Source: Candidatus Avelusimicrobium cornigerorum | GTDB taxonomy: Bacteria > Elusimicrobiota > Elusimicrobia > Elusimicrobiales > Elusimicrobiaceae | NCBI GenBank assembly: GCA_002309715.1 | Contig: DBXW01000005.1 | Coordinates: 315,481 to 379,480, forward strand | Length of the DNA stretch: 64,000 nucleotides | Direction: 5' to 3' | Shown: positions 26,030 through 33,652 of the stretch, one piece after another | How positions within the stretch are numbered: position 1 is the stretch's first letter | Layout of the letters: each line of letters starts with the position of its first letter | The notes under the pieces: model-generated | What the model saw: only the letters and a program-made list of their open reading frames with translations | The model's database searches: none | Told to the model about the DNA's origin: nothing | Made by a program: the position numbers and the translations under genes

Positions 26030-26701
26030 ATGAACAAATATCAAATGATCCGCAAGTGGAAACGCAGTAAAGAAGACGAAGATGTACAATTAGAGGCACT
26101 TTTTGACGCGTTGTATGCGCTTAAAAAGGTGACAGAGGATGATTTATTTATTGAGTTGCACCTTAAGCGGCTTAGAGATAGAGGATATATTTATCCCAAG
26201 AGGGAAGCCGTGCGGCACTTTATGTGTTATCAATTCGCCTACGAAGCAGAGCCATTTTTGGATAAAATGAACTGTTATCATCATAGCCCGATTGATTTGG
26301 CTAATCAAATTTATGAACGTATTTCCAAAGCCATTGAACACGAAGATGAGGGCGTAGCATTTTATACATGTACGGGGGCTCCTGCTGTGATGGGCACGAT
26401 CGTGTGCATGGGCAAAATGCAAGACGGAAAGTATATCACTAATCCAACCGAAGGTGCGCCGCGCCAATTGGTGGACAAACTAACTCCCAACGATATTTTG
26501 ATGTTTTTAACTAAATACGGCAAATGGCTCAAGGATCCGCTTCTGATGTTTGGCGTGTGGCGAACGTACGCTAAAAACAAGTATGGACCGTGGCTTATGT
26601 GCTTATGCCACCATTTGGGCACGGGCCGGCGTGAAGATTATTACGAGTATGCCTTTGATGCCGGATTAGATGCTATTGACTATATTGGCACGGAATTTTA
26701 A
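26030..26701 (+). CDS. Unknown 223-residue protein, last gene of the AAA+ operon
   Basis: ATG 26030 is chosen because it follows GGGAAG; an upstream in-frame start at 25964 overlaps the previous gene. The product is rich in aromatic residues (YGPWLMCLCHHLGTG, KWLKDPLLMFGVWRTYAKNK) and has no motif I recognise. It ends just before a terminator that forms the start of repeat R1. Confidence 0.55.
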   Translation: MNKYQMIRKWKRSKEDEDVQLEALFDALYALKKVTEDDLFIELHLKRLRDRGYIYPKREAVRHFMCYQFAYEAEPFLDKMNCYHHSPIDLANQIYERISKAIEHEDEGVAFYTCTGAPAVMGTIVCMGKMQDGKYITNPTEGAPRQLVDKLTPNDILMFLTKYGKWLKDPLLMFGVWRTYAKNKYGPWLMCLCHHLGTGRREDYYEYAFDAGLDAIDYIGTEF

Positions 26702-26708
26702 GTGTCAG

Positions 26709-26885
26709 TTTGGATCCTGCGAATTTGGTGGTTAGAGAAAAAGGCCCGAAATGGGCCTTTTTGGCGCCCATCTAAAAGCACTCTATGACCTAAACGGATA
26801 AAAACTGCGTAATTTTCCCGACGTGAGTGGGGAAAACTAGCCAACAAAAAAGGCACCTCCTACAAGATGCCTTTTCAAATGGTGG
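26709..26885. repeat. Repeat R1: 177-bp direct repeat with two hairpin terminators (left copy)
   Basis: R1 is the same length as 48251-48427. A hand alignment gives 25 mismatches, about 86% identity, with an unbroken 32-base identical core that includes AGCACTCTATGACCTAAACG. It contains hairpin GGCCC/GGGCC with flanking A/T runs (26738-26762) and hairpin AAAAGGCA/TGCCTTTT (26848-26875). Apart from these terminators its role is unknown. Confidence 0.85.
26738..26762 (+). terminator. Terminator after the AAA+ operon (inside R1)
   Basis: AAAAAGGCCC and GGGCCTTTTT pair across a five-base loop, 36 bases after the stop of the last cassette gene. Confidence 0.85.
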
Positions 26886-26950
26886 GGCAGAAATTTTTGA
26901 TGGGGTGCGGGTTCTTAGAACGCAGAGTGGTAATGCGCAATTCCCTGTTT

Positions 26951-26980
26951 AACAGGCAATTAACAGGCAAAAAACAGGCA
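26951..26980. repeat. Three AACAGGCA repeats at 11-bp period
   Basis: AACAGGCA occurs at 26951, 26962 and 26973, exactly one helical turn apart, in the non-coding stretch 26886-27128 between R1 and the AlbA_2 gene. No gene is visible in that stretch. The repeats look like a phased protein-binding array. Confidence 0.55.
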
Positions 26981-27128
26981 TTAGCCGGTTTATCCTTTGG
27001 ATTCCGGAGCCATGCTGATATATGTGCCTTCGTCTTAGAAATAGTTGCTGAAATATCCGCCAATTCCCTACGCAGAGAAACAGGGAAGGATCAGGGAAAT
27101 TACAAAAACAAAGCAAGGAAAAGTTGCT

Positions 27129-28268
27129 CTATTGAACTTCCCTTTTCCAATGATCATAAATCGTTTTAATCGCTTGTGTTGATTTATAATCTAATTCATC
27201 ATTTTTGGTCCAATCACTAGAAATTTTTCTAGCAGAAATAACTTTTTTCATTTCTTCCACAATTAACTTAGATTTTTTTTCTAAATAACTATGGAATCGA
27301 GCCCGTTCTTCGTCAGAACGGAAAATGATAATACGCTGATTTATTGGTTTGGTAAAACATTCTAATGAGCGGCTTATGGATTGAGTTTGAATAAATTTAT
27401 TAAATAACCATAATAACGAGTTTTGCACGACATAAAAATATGTGAACCATTTTTGTTTGTTACTCGATGGGGCGAATTCTTGATGAGGTACTGCAATATG
27501 GATACGACCTCCATCTAAACTGACATGATATTCTGAGTGAATAATGTGATCGTAAACCTTAAAGTCAGCTCTTTCCCAAGTGGCATCTTTGTCAGGAAAA
27601 ATTTTAGATAAAAAATTCTTATGGTTGGTTTCGTATCCTTCTAATGTTAGGGAAAATTCTGGCGCAAATTCATAATAATAACGGCCAGTATATTCATCAC
27701 TTCTCATCCAGTGCTCCGGTGAAGAGAGATAGTATTCTAATTTCATTAGGGGAGTTGCATCTATACGAAAACGTTTTTTAAATAAATACTCAACCTTGTC
27801 ATTATCAGCAGTGGAATCTATAGGTGTGTTGGAGTCTTGAATCCTTGTATAGATATTCCCTTCGTGAGCGCACTTATTTCCGTCGTTGCATTTTTCGCGG
27901 AGAACAAAAGGAGTATTGCGCGAATTTTTTATGGTTACCACATGTAGGGTTTTAGTGTTTATTGGGAGAGAATCAACAATTGTCTCAGGGCGGAAGTCCC
28001 CTACAAACTTCTTGCTACGTAGGAAGTCATTGAGTTGTTGCGTGTTCAATGCGTTCTCTGTTGTGGAGAGCCCGACAATTTGCGCGTTATCATTGACGCC
28101 AAAAATTAAGTAGGCGTCACGGTTTTCTAAATTATTTGATAGACATATAATATCGTGAAGTAATTCGGCTTTGTTATTATGCCACGTTTCTTTGAAATCC
28201 CAATAACCGCCTTCTCGTTTTTTTGCTATGAGTTCAAGTACAATTTGTTTTATGTTTGTGTTGGGCAT
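27129..28268 (-). CDS. AlbA_2 (Schlafen-like) domain protein
   Basis: The 379-residue protein starts with an AlbA_2 domain: DFKETWHNNKAELLHDI, then the glycine-rich YLIFGVNDNAQIVGLS and IKNSRNTPFVLRE. This fold binds nucleic acid and appears in Schlafen-like and regulatory proteins, many in defence islands. The C-terminal 200 residues have no motif I recognise. The gene is AT-rich relative to the cassette before it, consistent with acquisition. Confidence 0.72.
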   Translation of the reverse strand: MPNTNIKQIVLELIAKKREGGYWDFKETWHNNKAELLHDIICLSNNLENRDAYLIFGVNDNAQIVGLSTTENALNTQQLNDFLRSKKFVGDFRPETIVDSLPINTKTLHVVTIKNSRNTPFVLREKCNDGNKCAHEGNIYTRIQDSNTPIDSTADNDKVEYLFKKRFRIDATPLMKLEYYLSSPEHWMRSDEYTGRYYYEFAPEFSLTLEGYETNHKNFLSKIFPDKDATWERADFKVYDHIIHSEYHVSLDGGRIHIAVPHQEFAPSSNKQKWFTYFYVVQNSLLWLFNKFIQTQSISRSLECFTKPINQRIIIFRSDEERARFHSYLEKKSKLIVEEMKKVISARKISSDWTKNDELDYKSTQAIKTIYDHWKREVQ

Positions 28269-28273
28269 TTAAT

Positions 28274-29110
28274 TTATTTCTTTTTAATCTGTCTCTTCGG
28301 TGTAAAGTCCGGCAGGGAACTTTTGGATGTAACTACCTTGGTTCCGGTGGCTTCTTCAAATTGTAAACGCGCTTGTTTGGCAAGTTTGCCGCCTTTACGC
28401 CCGGCTGCTTTATTTTCTTGCACGCCTTCTGCTTGGTCTTTCTCCGCAATTTGACGGGTGGATAACTCAGCCAAAGCCGTAAAAAGCAGTTCTGCTTCAC
28501 TCATATGCTCGCGCAGGTTTTCATGCTCTAACCCTTTTAACTTTTTGTGTTGGGCAACGGACAAATCACTCCACTCTTGGTGGATGACGTTTGTGAGCAT
28601 GGCAAAATCGTCCGATTTGGTAACTCCGTGCGCTTGCCAGTAATCGGTTAGTTTATTGCGGGTTTCTTGGCCCGTCATGCGCTGTTGTATCCATTGTTTG
28701 CTACGGCCTTGCTTTTTCCAAGTTTGGCGCGCGCGATCCAGGGCCTTTGATGGGTCCGCGGTTTCCTGGATGCGCTCATAGCCCACTTTGGCCAGCCACA
28801 ATTTAAATGGCTCAGCTTTGGGGCTAGGGATGGACTGGATAAGGCGTAAAAGCTGTTCCGGGGTGGCTACATCCGTCTTATAAAACTTGCCATCTGCCGC
28901 CTGTAATTTCAGTTGACTACAATTTGTAGCCAACTGACTTCCCTCGGCTTTTAAACGGGTTTTTAAGACGCTCCAATATTTTCTAGGGTTATTGCTTTGA
29001 GTAAGCGCATAAATTACATCCACAATAGAAAAATACCACGTTTCTGTCTTTTCGTCATAGTGGCGACGGATTTTAAAATCTTCAAAAATAGCAAGTGCTG
29101 ATTTAGTCAT
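28274..29110 (-). CDS. Bro-N/DinD-like antirepressor-type protein
   Basis: The 278-residue protein has an N-terminal Bro-N-like domain (FEDFKIRRHYDEKTETWYFS, then VIYALTQSNNPRKYWSVLK). The C-terminal half is typical of phage or plasmid antirepressor/DinD-like proteins (KALDRARQTWKKQGRSKQW, TGQETRNKLTDYW). Together with the LexA-like repressor upstream it forms a phage-type switch. It could be an SOS-linked regulator as in E. coli DinD, but I cannot tell the two apart. Confidence 0.7.
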   Translation of the reverse strand: MTKSALAIFEDFKIRRHYDEKTETWYFSIVDVIYALTQSNNPRKYWSVLKTRLKAEGSQLATNCSQLKLQAADGKFYKTDVATPEQLLRLIQSIPSPKAEPFKLWLAKVGYERIQETADPSKALDRARQTWKKQGRSKQWIQQRMTGQETRNKLTDYWQAHGVTKSDDFAMLTNVIHQEWSDLSVAQHKKLKGLEHENLREHMSEAELLFTALAELSTRQIAEKDQAEGVQENKAAGRKGGKLAKQARLQFEEATGTKVVTSKSSLPDFTPKRQIKKK

Positions 29111-29120
29111 ATAATCTCCT

Positions 29121-29705
29121 TTAATTCATTCTCACAAGTTTGGCTAAAATTTGGACGGACGCGTCTGCCGGGAACGGCTCATATTTGGACTTATTGTCCG
29201 ATACCAACCGGTAGGCGGGGCCGTTTTCGGTGTTGTACCGCCCAAGGCGCTTAATTTTGAGCCCGTCTTCGCGGCGGCATAATACCACACTTCCAACAGA
29301 GGGCAACTGGCTAGTCTTACGGAACATTAGCATATCCCCGTCACTAATAGACGGCTCCATAGAATCGCCCTTGGCCTTAATAAAAAACAAATCCTGCGTA
29401 GGGGTGGGCAAAAACTTAGTGGGCATATTCACATAGTCCACAATGTTTTCTTCGGCAAAAATGTCCGTATCCCCGCATTGGGCAAATCCGTAAAAGGGGA
29501 TGGGGGTAAACTCATCCACGGGCCTGTGCGTGGCAATTAGCGCGTGCCCGTTACGCTCTAAAAAGTTTTCTTTAATCAGTTTGCGGATATGCACGTGCAC
29601 GGTGCTGACCGATTTTAAGCCAACCACTTTAGCCAGTTCTGCCAAAGTGATTTGCGGGTTTTGTTGGACGAGTTCTAAAATTTGTTTTTGTTTTGCCGAA
29701 AGCAT
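29121..29705 (-). CDS. LexA-like S24 autoproteolytic repressor
   Basis: The protein is 194 residues from ATG 29705, which has GGAGA upstream; a longer frame to 29753 would run through the promoter. The N-terminal half is a winged helix (LAKVVGLKSVSTVHVHIRKL). The C-terminal S24 domain has the cleavage-site-like AQCGDTD, the nucleophile Ser in GDSMEPSISDGD and the Lys of the dyad in DGLKIKRLGRY. It should be cleaved when RecA is activated. It controls itself and the divergent DUF5681 gene through the TTTCTATT inverted repeat. Confidence 0.87.
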   Translation of the reverse strand: MLSAKQKQILELVQQNPQITLAELAKVVGLKSVSTVHVHIRKLIKENFLERNGHALIATHRPVDEFTPIPFYGFAQCGDTDIFAEENIVDYVNMPTKFLPTPTQDLFFIKAKGDSMEPSISDGDMLMFRKTSQLPSVGSVVLCRREDGLKIKRLGRYNTENGPAYRLVSDNKSKYEPFPADASVQILAKLVRMN

Positions 29706-29724
29706 AGTGTTCTCCAATACAAAC

Positions 29725-29804
29725 AGTATAACTTTTTTTACGCGTTTAGTCAATTTCTATTAAAAATAGAAAAAGTTGACATAAAATAGAAAATATGTTT
29801 TAAT
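29725..29804. promoter_or_regulatory. Divergent LexA-like promoter/operator
   Basis: The minus promoter has TTGACT (29748-29753) and TATACT (29725-29730), spacer 17. The plus promoter has TTGACA (29776-29781) and TTTAAT (29799-29804), spacer 17. Between them TTTCTATT-AAA-AATAGAAA (29754-29772) is a perfect inverted repeat, and a further AATAGAAA half-site lies in the plus spacer. It is the likely operator of the LexA-like repressor. Confidence 0.85.
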
Positions 29805-29901
29805 GTAGCGTGGGTTTTGCCGTTATCGGCAAAAAATAGACTAACTCTAGAGGGATAAAATTATGACGGAAACAAATAAAACATAACACAAGGAGCAGTA
29901 T

Positions 29902-30948
29902 ATGAACGAAAACGAAGTAAAAGAAGTAACCGCGCAAGCGGAGTCCACCATGCCCAAACAGTACGAAGTAGGGTACGGTAAGCCGCCCAAGAAAACGCAA
30001 TTCAAGCCAGGCCAAAGCGGTAACCCCAAAGGCCGCACCAAGGGAAGTAAAAACGGTATCTACACCTATATCCAGCGTGAATTAAACTCGTCCATTACGC
30101 TTACGGACGGTTCTAAAATTACCAAAGAACAGGGTTTTGCAAGACAACTAACCAATAAGGCACTTCGTGGCGATATCCAAAGCCAAAAGCTATTATTTAA
30201 CATCCACCAAAAAGGGCAACGCAAAGATAAGGCCGAGCTGTTTATGGGCCGCCTGATTAAAGAGGGGTACGTGACGGAAGAAATGATAGATAATTTCTTG
30301 TACCACAATAAAATCATATCATCTGCCAAGCCGTGCGACCCGATGAAGTGCGATTTGAACTTGAATGCTATGTTTAAGCAGATAGGTGGCCGGAAGGCGT
30401 TTGGTACCGCACTTATTCTGTCGGACTTATTATGCACGTATGCGTGCCTGTTTATTTTGGAAAACCTTTGGGAAGAAATATCCCAAGATTATTCATATTG
30501 GCAAGGTGTAGAGGACGCAACCGCTAACCTTGCCGAGGAACAAAAGGCAACGCTTTATCAAACATTAGCCGCAAACCGCCCCATAGCGCGAATTACAGAT
30601 GAAGAGTACGAACAAATCCAAAAAGTAATAGAACTGGTGCGCGTTGGGTTTATGCGGCAATTTAAAGAATATATGGACCTAATGGCGGAGAAAAGCGAGT
30701 ATACCACGGTTGAGTGGGAGTTTAAGCGCGGCGATATGCTAACCCAAGCGCTAAAAAAGACGCACTTTCAATGGGAAATGAAAGAACTAAACGGCAGTTA
30801 CGAGCATTTCAAAGGAGTATATCAATCGGCTCAAACCTTACCGAGTGTCGGCCAATGTGCCAAGTATATTGACGAATTGGGCATTAGCGAAGAAGATGCC
30901 ATGCAAACAATAAGGGAATTATTGATTCCTTTGTTTGCCAAACGGTAA
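29902..30948 (+). CDS. DUF5681 protein
   Basis: The 348-residue protein's N-terminus contains the DUF5681 signature (FKPGQSGNPKGRTKGSKN), a basic segment found in phage-associated proteins. The remainder is helical with no catalytic motif I recognise. A 7-codon ORF (29863-29886) with its own weak ribosome site precedes it and might be a leader peptide. The gene lies under the strong LexA-like-controlled promoter and so is expected to be induced on repressor cleavage. Confidence 0.7.
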   Translation: MNENEVKEVTAQAESTMPKQYEVGYGKPPKKTQFKPGQSGNPKGRTKGSKNGIYTYIQRELNSSITLTDGSKITKEQGFARQLTNKALRGDIQSQKLLFNIHQKGQRKDKAELFMGRLIKEGYVTEEMIDNFLYHNKIISSAKPCDPMKCDLNLNAMFKQIGGRKAFGTALILSDLLCTYACLFILENLWEEISQDYSYWQGVEDATANLAEEQKATLYQTLAANRPIARITDEEYEQIQKVIELVRVGFMRQFKEYMDLMAEKSEYTTVEWEFKRGDMLTQALKKTHFQWEMKELNGSYEHFKGVYQSAQTLPSVGQCAKYIDELGISEEDAMQTIRELLIPLFAKR

Positions 30949-30956
30949 AAATTAAC

Positions 30957-30991
30957 AACCCGGCAGCAATATTTACTAGTATCGCCGGGTT
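30957..30991. terminator. Convergent hairpin
   Basis: AACCCGGC (30957-30964) pairs with GCCGGGTT (30984-30991) between the convergent DUF5681 and SIR2 genes. No clear U-run follows on either side. Confidence 0.55.
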
Positions 30992-32015
30992 AACTTAATC
31001 CTATTTTTTTTATACTGTCTTCATTGAAACCAGACTCAAGTATGTGTAAATTTCCATTTTTGTTCTGCAAATCAAACAAATCATACCATCCTTGTTCTAT
31101 ATCCATCATTGGTTTAAGGGTGACGATAAAAATCTCACATTCTGGATTTAATTGTGTTTGCAATACAAATCGTGTCGCTACATCTGTGAAGGGAATTGAG
31201 TAGCCAATAATATATAATTTGGTCGTTTGAGTTAAATTGTCTTTAAAAACATGCCATTGAAAATCTAGAAGTTTTGTTTTTAATTCAAAATTTTTAAGCA
31301 TAGTTGGGGGGACTATTAAACATTGGAGTCCTTGTCGATATTCTGGTAAAGTATGGCTGGAAACGATTCTAACTCCATTTTGAAAATCCGGATCATATAA
31401 CCAGTTAATGGAACCATGTAATTTATAAAGTTTGATGGATTTTCTCCAATAATCTCTAGCATCGTTATTGAAGAAGCTTGTGTTACTGTTATCCATAGTT
31501 TTTATGGTATAGATTGGATCAAAATCGTGGTTAGGATAGTTTAAAGATTGGGCAAGAAGATTTTCCAATACTAAATCATAATTAAAAGTGAATATTTCGG
31601 CTCGTTCATTATGTAAGCGTTTGGCAAAATTATGAAGCCAAGGAACTTGTAATATGCTCTTTTCTTGATTTTTTCTTTCGAAGATTTTCACTATTAAATC
31701 TGTGATATACCGATATAGAATTGCTTTTAGGTGTTGATCTTTGTAATCTTCATAAGCAAAATCCGAGGATAAGAAAGTCATGATATCTTCGAAATTGGAT
31801 CGATTTTTATCAGGATCTTGTTCCTCGATTGATCGAATGTTTCCAATATTAGGTTGAACAATATATTGATCCCATATGTTTTTAATATCATTATCTGAAA
31901 CAGACGTTATTCCTTCGGAAATTTCTTTTGTCAATTCATGAAGTAAAGGCATGCTGTTGCCTGCTATTGCTCGTGAGAAACCTGCTCCTAAAATAAAAAT
32001 TTCTTTTTCTTCCAT
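30990..32015 (-). CDS. SIR2-like defence protein
   Basis: The 341-residue protein has SIR2_2-type motifs: the nucleotide loop FILGAGFSRAIAGNSMP, IFTFNYDLVLENLL, KLYKLHGSINWLYD with the catalytic His region, and IIGYSIPFTDVATRFV. Stand-alone SIR2 proteins of this type deplete NAD+ in several anti-phage systems. The gene is AT-rich and on the opposite strand to its neighbours, so it looks like a cargo gene of the island. An unusual inverted repeat lies in its promoter region. Confidence 0.8.
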   Translation of the reverse strand: MEEKEIFILGAGFSRAIAGNSMPLLHELTKEISEGITSVSDNDIKNIWDQYIVQPNIGNIRSIEEQDPDKNRSNFEDIMTFLSSDFAYEDYKDQHLKAILYRYITDLIVKIFERKNQEKSILQVPWLHNFAKRLHNERAEIFTFNYDLVLENLLAQSLNYPNHDFDPIYTIKTMDNSNTSFFNNDARDYWRKSIKLYKLHGSINWLYDPDFQNGVRIVSSHTLPEYRQGLQCLIVPPTMLKNFELKTKLLDFQWHVFKDNLTQTTKLYIIGYSIPFTDVATRFVLQTQLNPECEIFIVTLKPMMDIEQGWYDLFDLQNKNGNLHILESGFNEDSIKKIGLS

Positions 32016-32070
32016 ATTCTATTATTTATCCTCAAAGGTATATTAAACTGTATTACAGATAGAACATCGT

Positions 32071-32086
32071 GAAGATATTTATCTTC
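32071..32086. promoter_or_regulatory. Inverted repeat upstream of the SIR2-like gene
   Basis: GAAGATA-TT-TATCTTC is a perfect 7-2-7 inverted repeat in the 207-base gap between the SIR2-like gene and the divergent DUF2924 operon. It is positioned for a repressor site on the SIR2 promoter. Confidence 0.5.
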
Positions 32087-32152
32087 GTTATAATAGTATA
32101 ACAAAATGAAATTATCATTGATATCATGAGAGAAAGATTTTCTTAAATTAGC

Positions 32153-32177
32153 TTGACTTATCGCCCGATAGTAAGCG
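32153..32177 (+). promoter_or_regulatory. DUF2924-operon promoter element shared with the recombinase gene
   Basis: TTGACTTATCGCCCGATAGT followed by AAGCG is almost identical to 33601-33625 (TTGACTTATCTCCCTATAGT then AAGCG), with only two mismatches. The stretch has a CTTA...TAAG dyad. An inverted CGCTTACT follows at about 32201. Confidence 0.65.
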
Positions 32178-32222
32178 TGAATGTAGTACGAAGTAAAAAT
32201 CGCTTACTTAAGGAGATAAGTT

Positions 32223-32531
32223 ATGAAGAAAAACACTAAAAAATCAGCACCCAAAACTACATCTGCAAAACCCGCAGTTCTGCGCGTGGTAAGTCCTATC
32301 ATGCAAGCAGAAACTGCGCTTGAAAACTTGCCGGTCCGGCCACGCGATAATCGCTTGCCTGCGCCGGGTAGCATCATCACTAAAACCTACCGCGGTAAAA
32401 CCATAGAAGTAAAAGTATTGGAAAATGGCTTTGAATATGAAGGAAAAGTATTCAAAAGCATCTCGCGCGTGGCGATGACGATCGTTAAACGCCAAATCAG
32501 CGGTTATGTGTTCTTTGGACTTACCAAATGA
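32223..32531 (+). CDS. Short DUF2924-type protein
   Basis: The 102-residue protein's Lys-rich N-terminus is followed by a DUF2924 core: PGSIITKTYRGKTIEVKVLE, FEYEGKVFKSIS and GYVFFGL. DUF2924 genes commonly accompany large serine recombinases of phages and islands. It is first of three overlapping genes (ATGA junctions), with an AAGGAGA ribosome site. Confidence 0.72.
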   Translation: MKKNTKKSAPKTTSAKPAVLRVVSPIMQAETALENLPVRPRDNRLPAPGSIITKTYRGKTIEVKVLENGFEYEGKVFKSISRVAMTIVKRQISGYVFFGLTK

Positions 32532-32731
32532 CACCGCGCCAACTGCCACCAGTATCGGGGAGATTTGTAAAGGGCCGCTCGGGTAATCCCCTGGGGCGGC
32601 CTCCCCGAAATCTTTGTGAAAGAGATATTGTTTTGTTAGTCGCTAAATTTTTGGAAACTTTAGCCAAGGCCTATTGTAATCAAAGCCGTTCGGTGGAAAA
32701 AATCCGTCAGATTAAAGATATTTTGTCATGA
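32528..32731 (+). CDS. Short DUF5681-like basic protein
   Basis: The 67-residue protein has FVKGRSGNPLGRPPRNLC, the same GNPxGRP signature as the larger DUF5681 protein at 29902. It overlaps both flanking genes by four bases. Its role is unknown; it probably works with the recombinase module. Confidence 0.62.
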   Translation: MTPRQLPPVSGRFVKGRSGNPLGRPPRNLCERDIVLLVAKFLETLAKAYCNQSRSVEKIRQIKDILS

Positions 32732-33168
32732 GAAGAAAATGCTACTTGCCCAAAAGTTATGAAGAATTAAAAGAATTATCTCCCAAAGAACTGCGGTTTT
32801 ATTGGAATGTTTTCTATCCCAGTCCTTTGCGAGGTGTTAAGGCCAAGCTACGCCCTTTGTGGTATGCCATTCAATGTGAATTAGGGCGTTGCAAATTGCA
32901 AGAAAAATACATCACGCGGCTTGATCGTTATGCGAGCAATCCCGACAAGTATATTGAGCATGCGCATAAAAAGCGTTATGCGCTGGCCGTGGGCACGATT
33001 CTTACAAAAACTTATAAAGGACGGACGTATCAGGTGACCGTAAAAGGGGAAAACGCCTACGAGTGGGAAGGGAAAACATATCCCAATTTAACAGCACTAG
33101 CGGAGAAAATTGTGCGGGCCCACGTTAGCGGCCCCAAATTTTTTGGGTTAACGCGTAAAAAACTATGA
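32728..33168 (+). CDS. DUF2924 protein adjacent to the serine recombinase
   Basis: The 146-residue protein has a helical N-terminal part (ELKELSPKELRFYWNVFY) and a DUF2924 C-terminus (GTILTKTYKGRTYQVTVK, YEWEGKTYPNLTALA, GPKFFGLTRKKL). It duplicates the C-terminal motif set of the gene at 32223. In related modules this gene directly precedes the recombinase; here a HEPN-like gene has been inserted between them, overlapping by six bases. Confidence 0.75.
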   Translation: MRRKCYLPKSYEELKELSPKELRFYWNVFYPSPLRGVKAKLRPLWYAIQCELGRCKLQEKYITRLDRYASNPDKYIEHAHKKRYALAVGTILTKTYKGRTYQVTVKGENAYEWEGKTYPNLTALAEKIVRAHVSGPKFFGLTRKKL

Positions 33169-33600
33169 ATTCATTGTCTGATTGTATATTGCAGATATAA
33201 TATCGCATATATCTTGTATAGACAAAGTGATTTGAAATGTCCGTTTTTTATTTATGGGATTATAATCAGTAAAAGAGATCTTTTCTATATTTTCTTCTCC
33301 AATTATATTATCAAAAAAATGTCCATGGGCAACGGAATTTCTTAGATGTTTGAACAAAGCTTCACTTGTTCGTTTAGATATTTTTATTTTTTCTGTTATA
33401 CGAGGTATTTTTATGTTTTTTAATAACTCTGTTTCTTTTTCTTGGGGCAATATAATAAGTCCTAAAAAAGAATTTATTATTGCTGTAACTTCCCATGGAT
33501 ATCGAGAAGGATTTCGCTTGTTTTGATCAATATAGAGATCTAAATTTTCTTTTGTTCTTTTTATAAAATCTTTTATCCCATCTTGTTTGCTGTATAACAC
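33163..33600 (-). CDS. HEPN-like protein
   Basis: The 145-residue AT-rich protein reads from GTG 33600. The helical C-terminal half contains LRNSVAHGHF, giving the R-x4-H signature of HEPN RNases and toxin-like domains. Its ribosome site (GGGAG on the minus strand) falls inside the promoter element of the divergent recombinase gene. A toxin or defence role is inferred from the motif and the neighbourhood. Confidence 0.62.
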   Translation of the reverse strand: MLYSKQDGIKDFIKRTKENLDLYIDQNKRNPSRYPWEVTAIINSFLGLIILPQEKETELLKNIKIPRITEKIKISKRTSEALFKHLRNSVAHGHFFDNIIGEENIEKISFTDYNPINKKRTFQITLSIQDICDIISAIYNQTMNS

Positions 33601-33652
33601 TTGACTTATCTCCCTATAGTAAGCGGTAATGTGTATAGGAGAATTATACTAA

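Noticed and set aside
26867..27169. Frames on both strands between R1 and the AlbA_2 gene
   Set aside because: No ribosome site, no recognisable domain, and the frames run across the AACAGGCA repeats and the end of R1.
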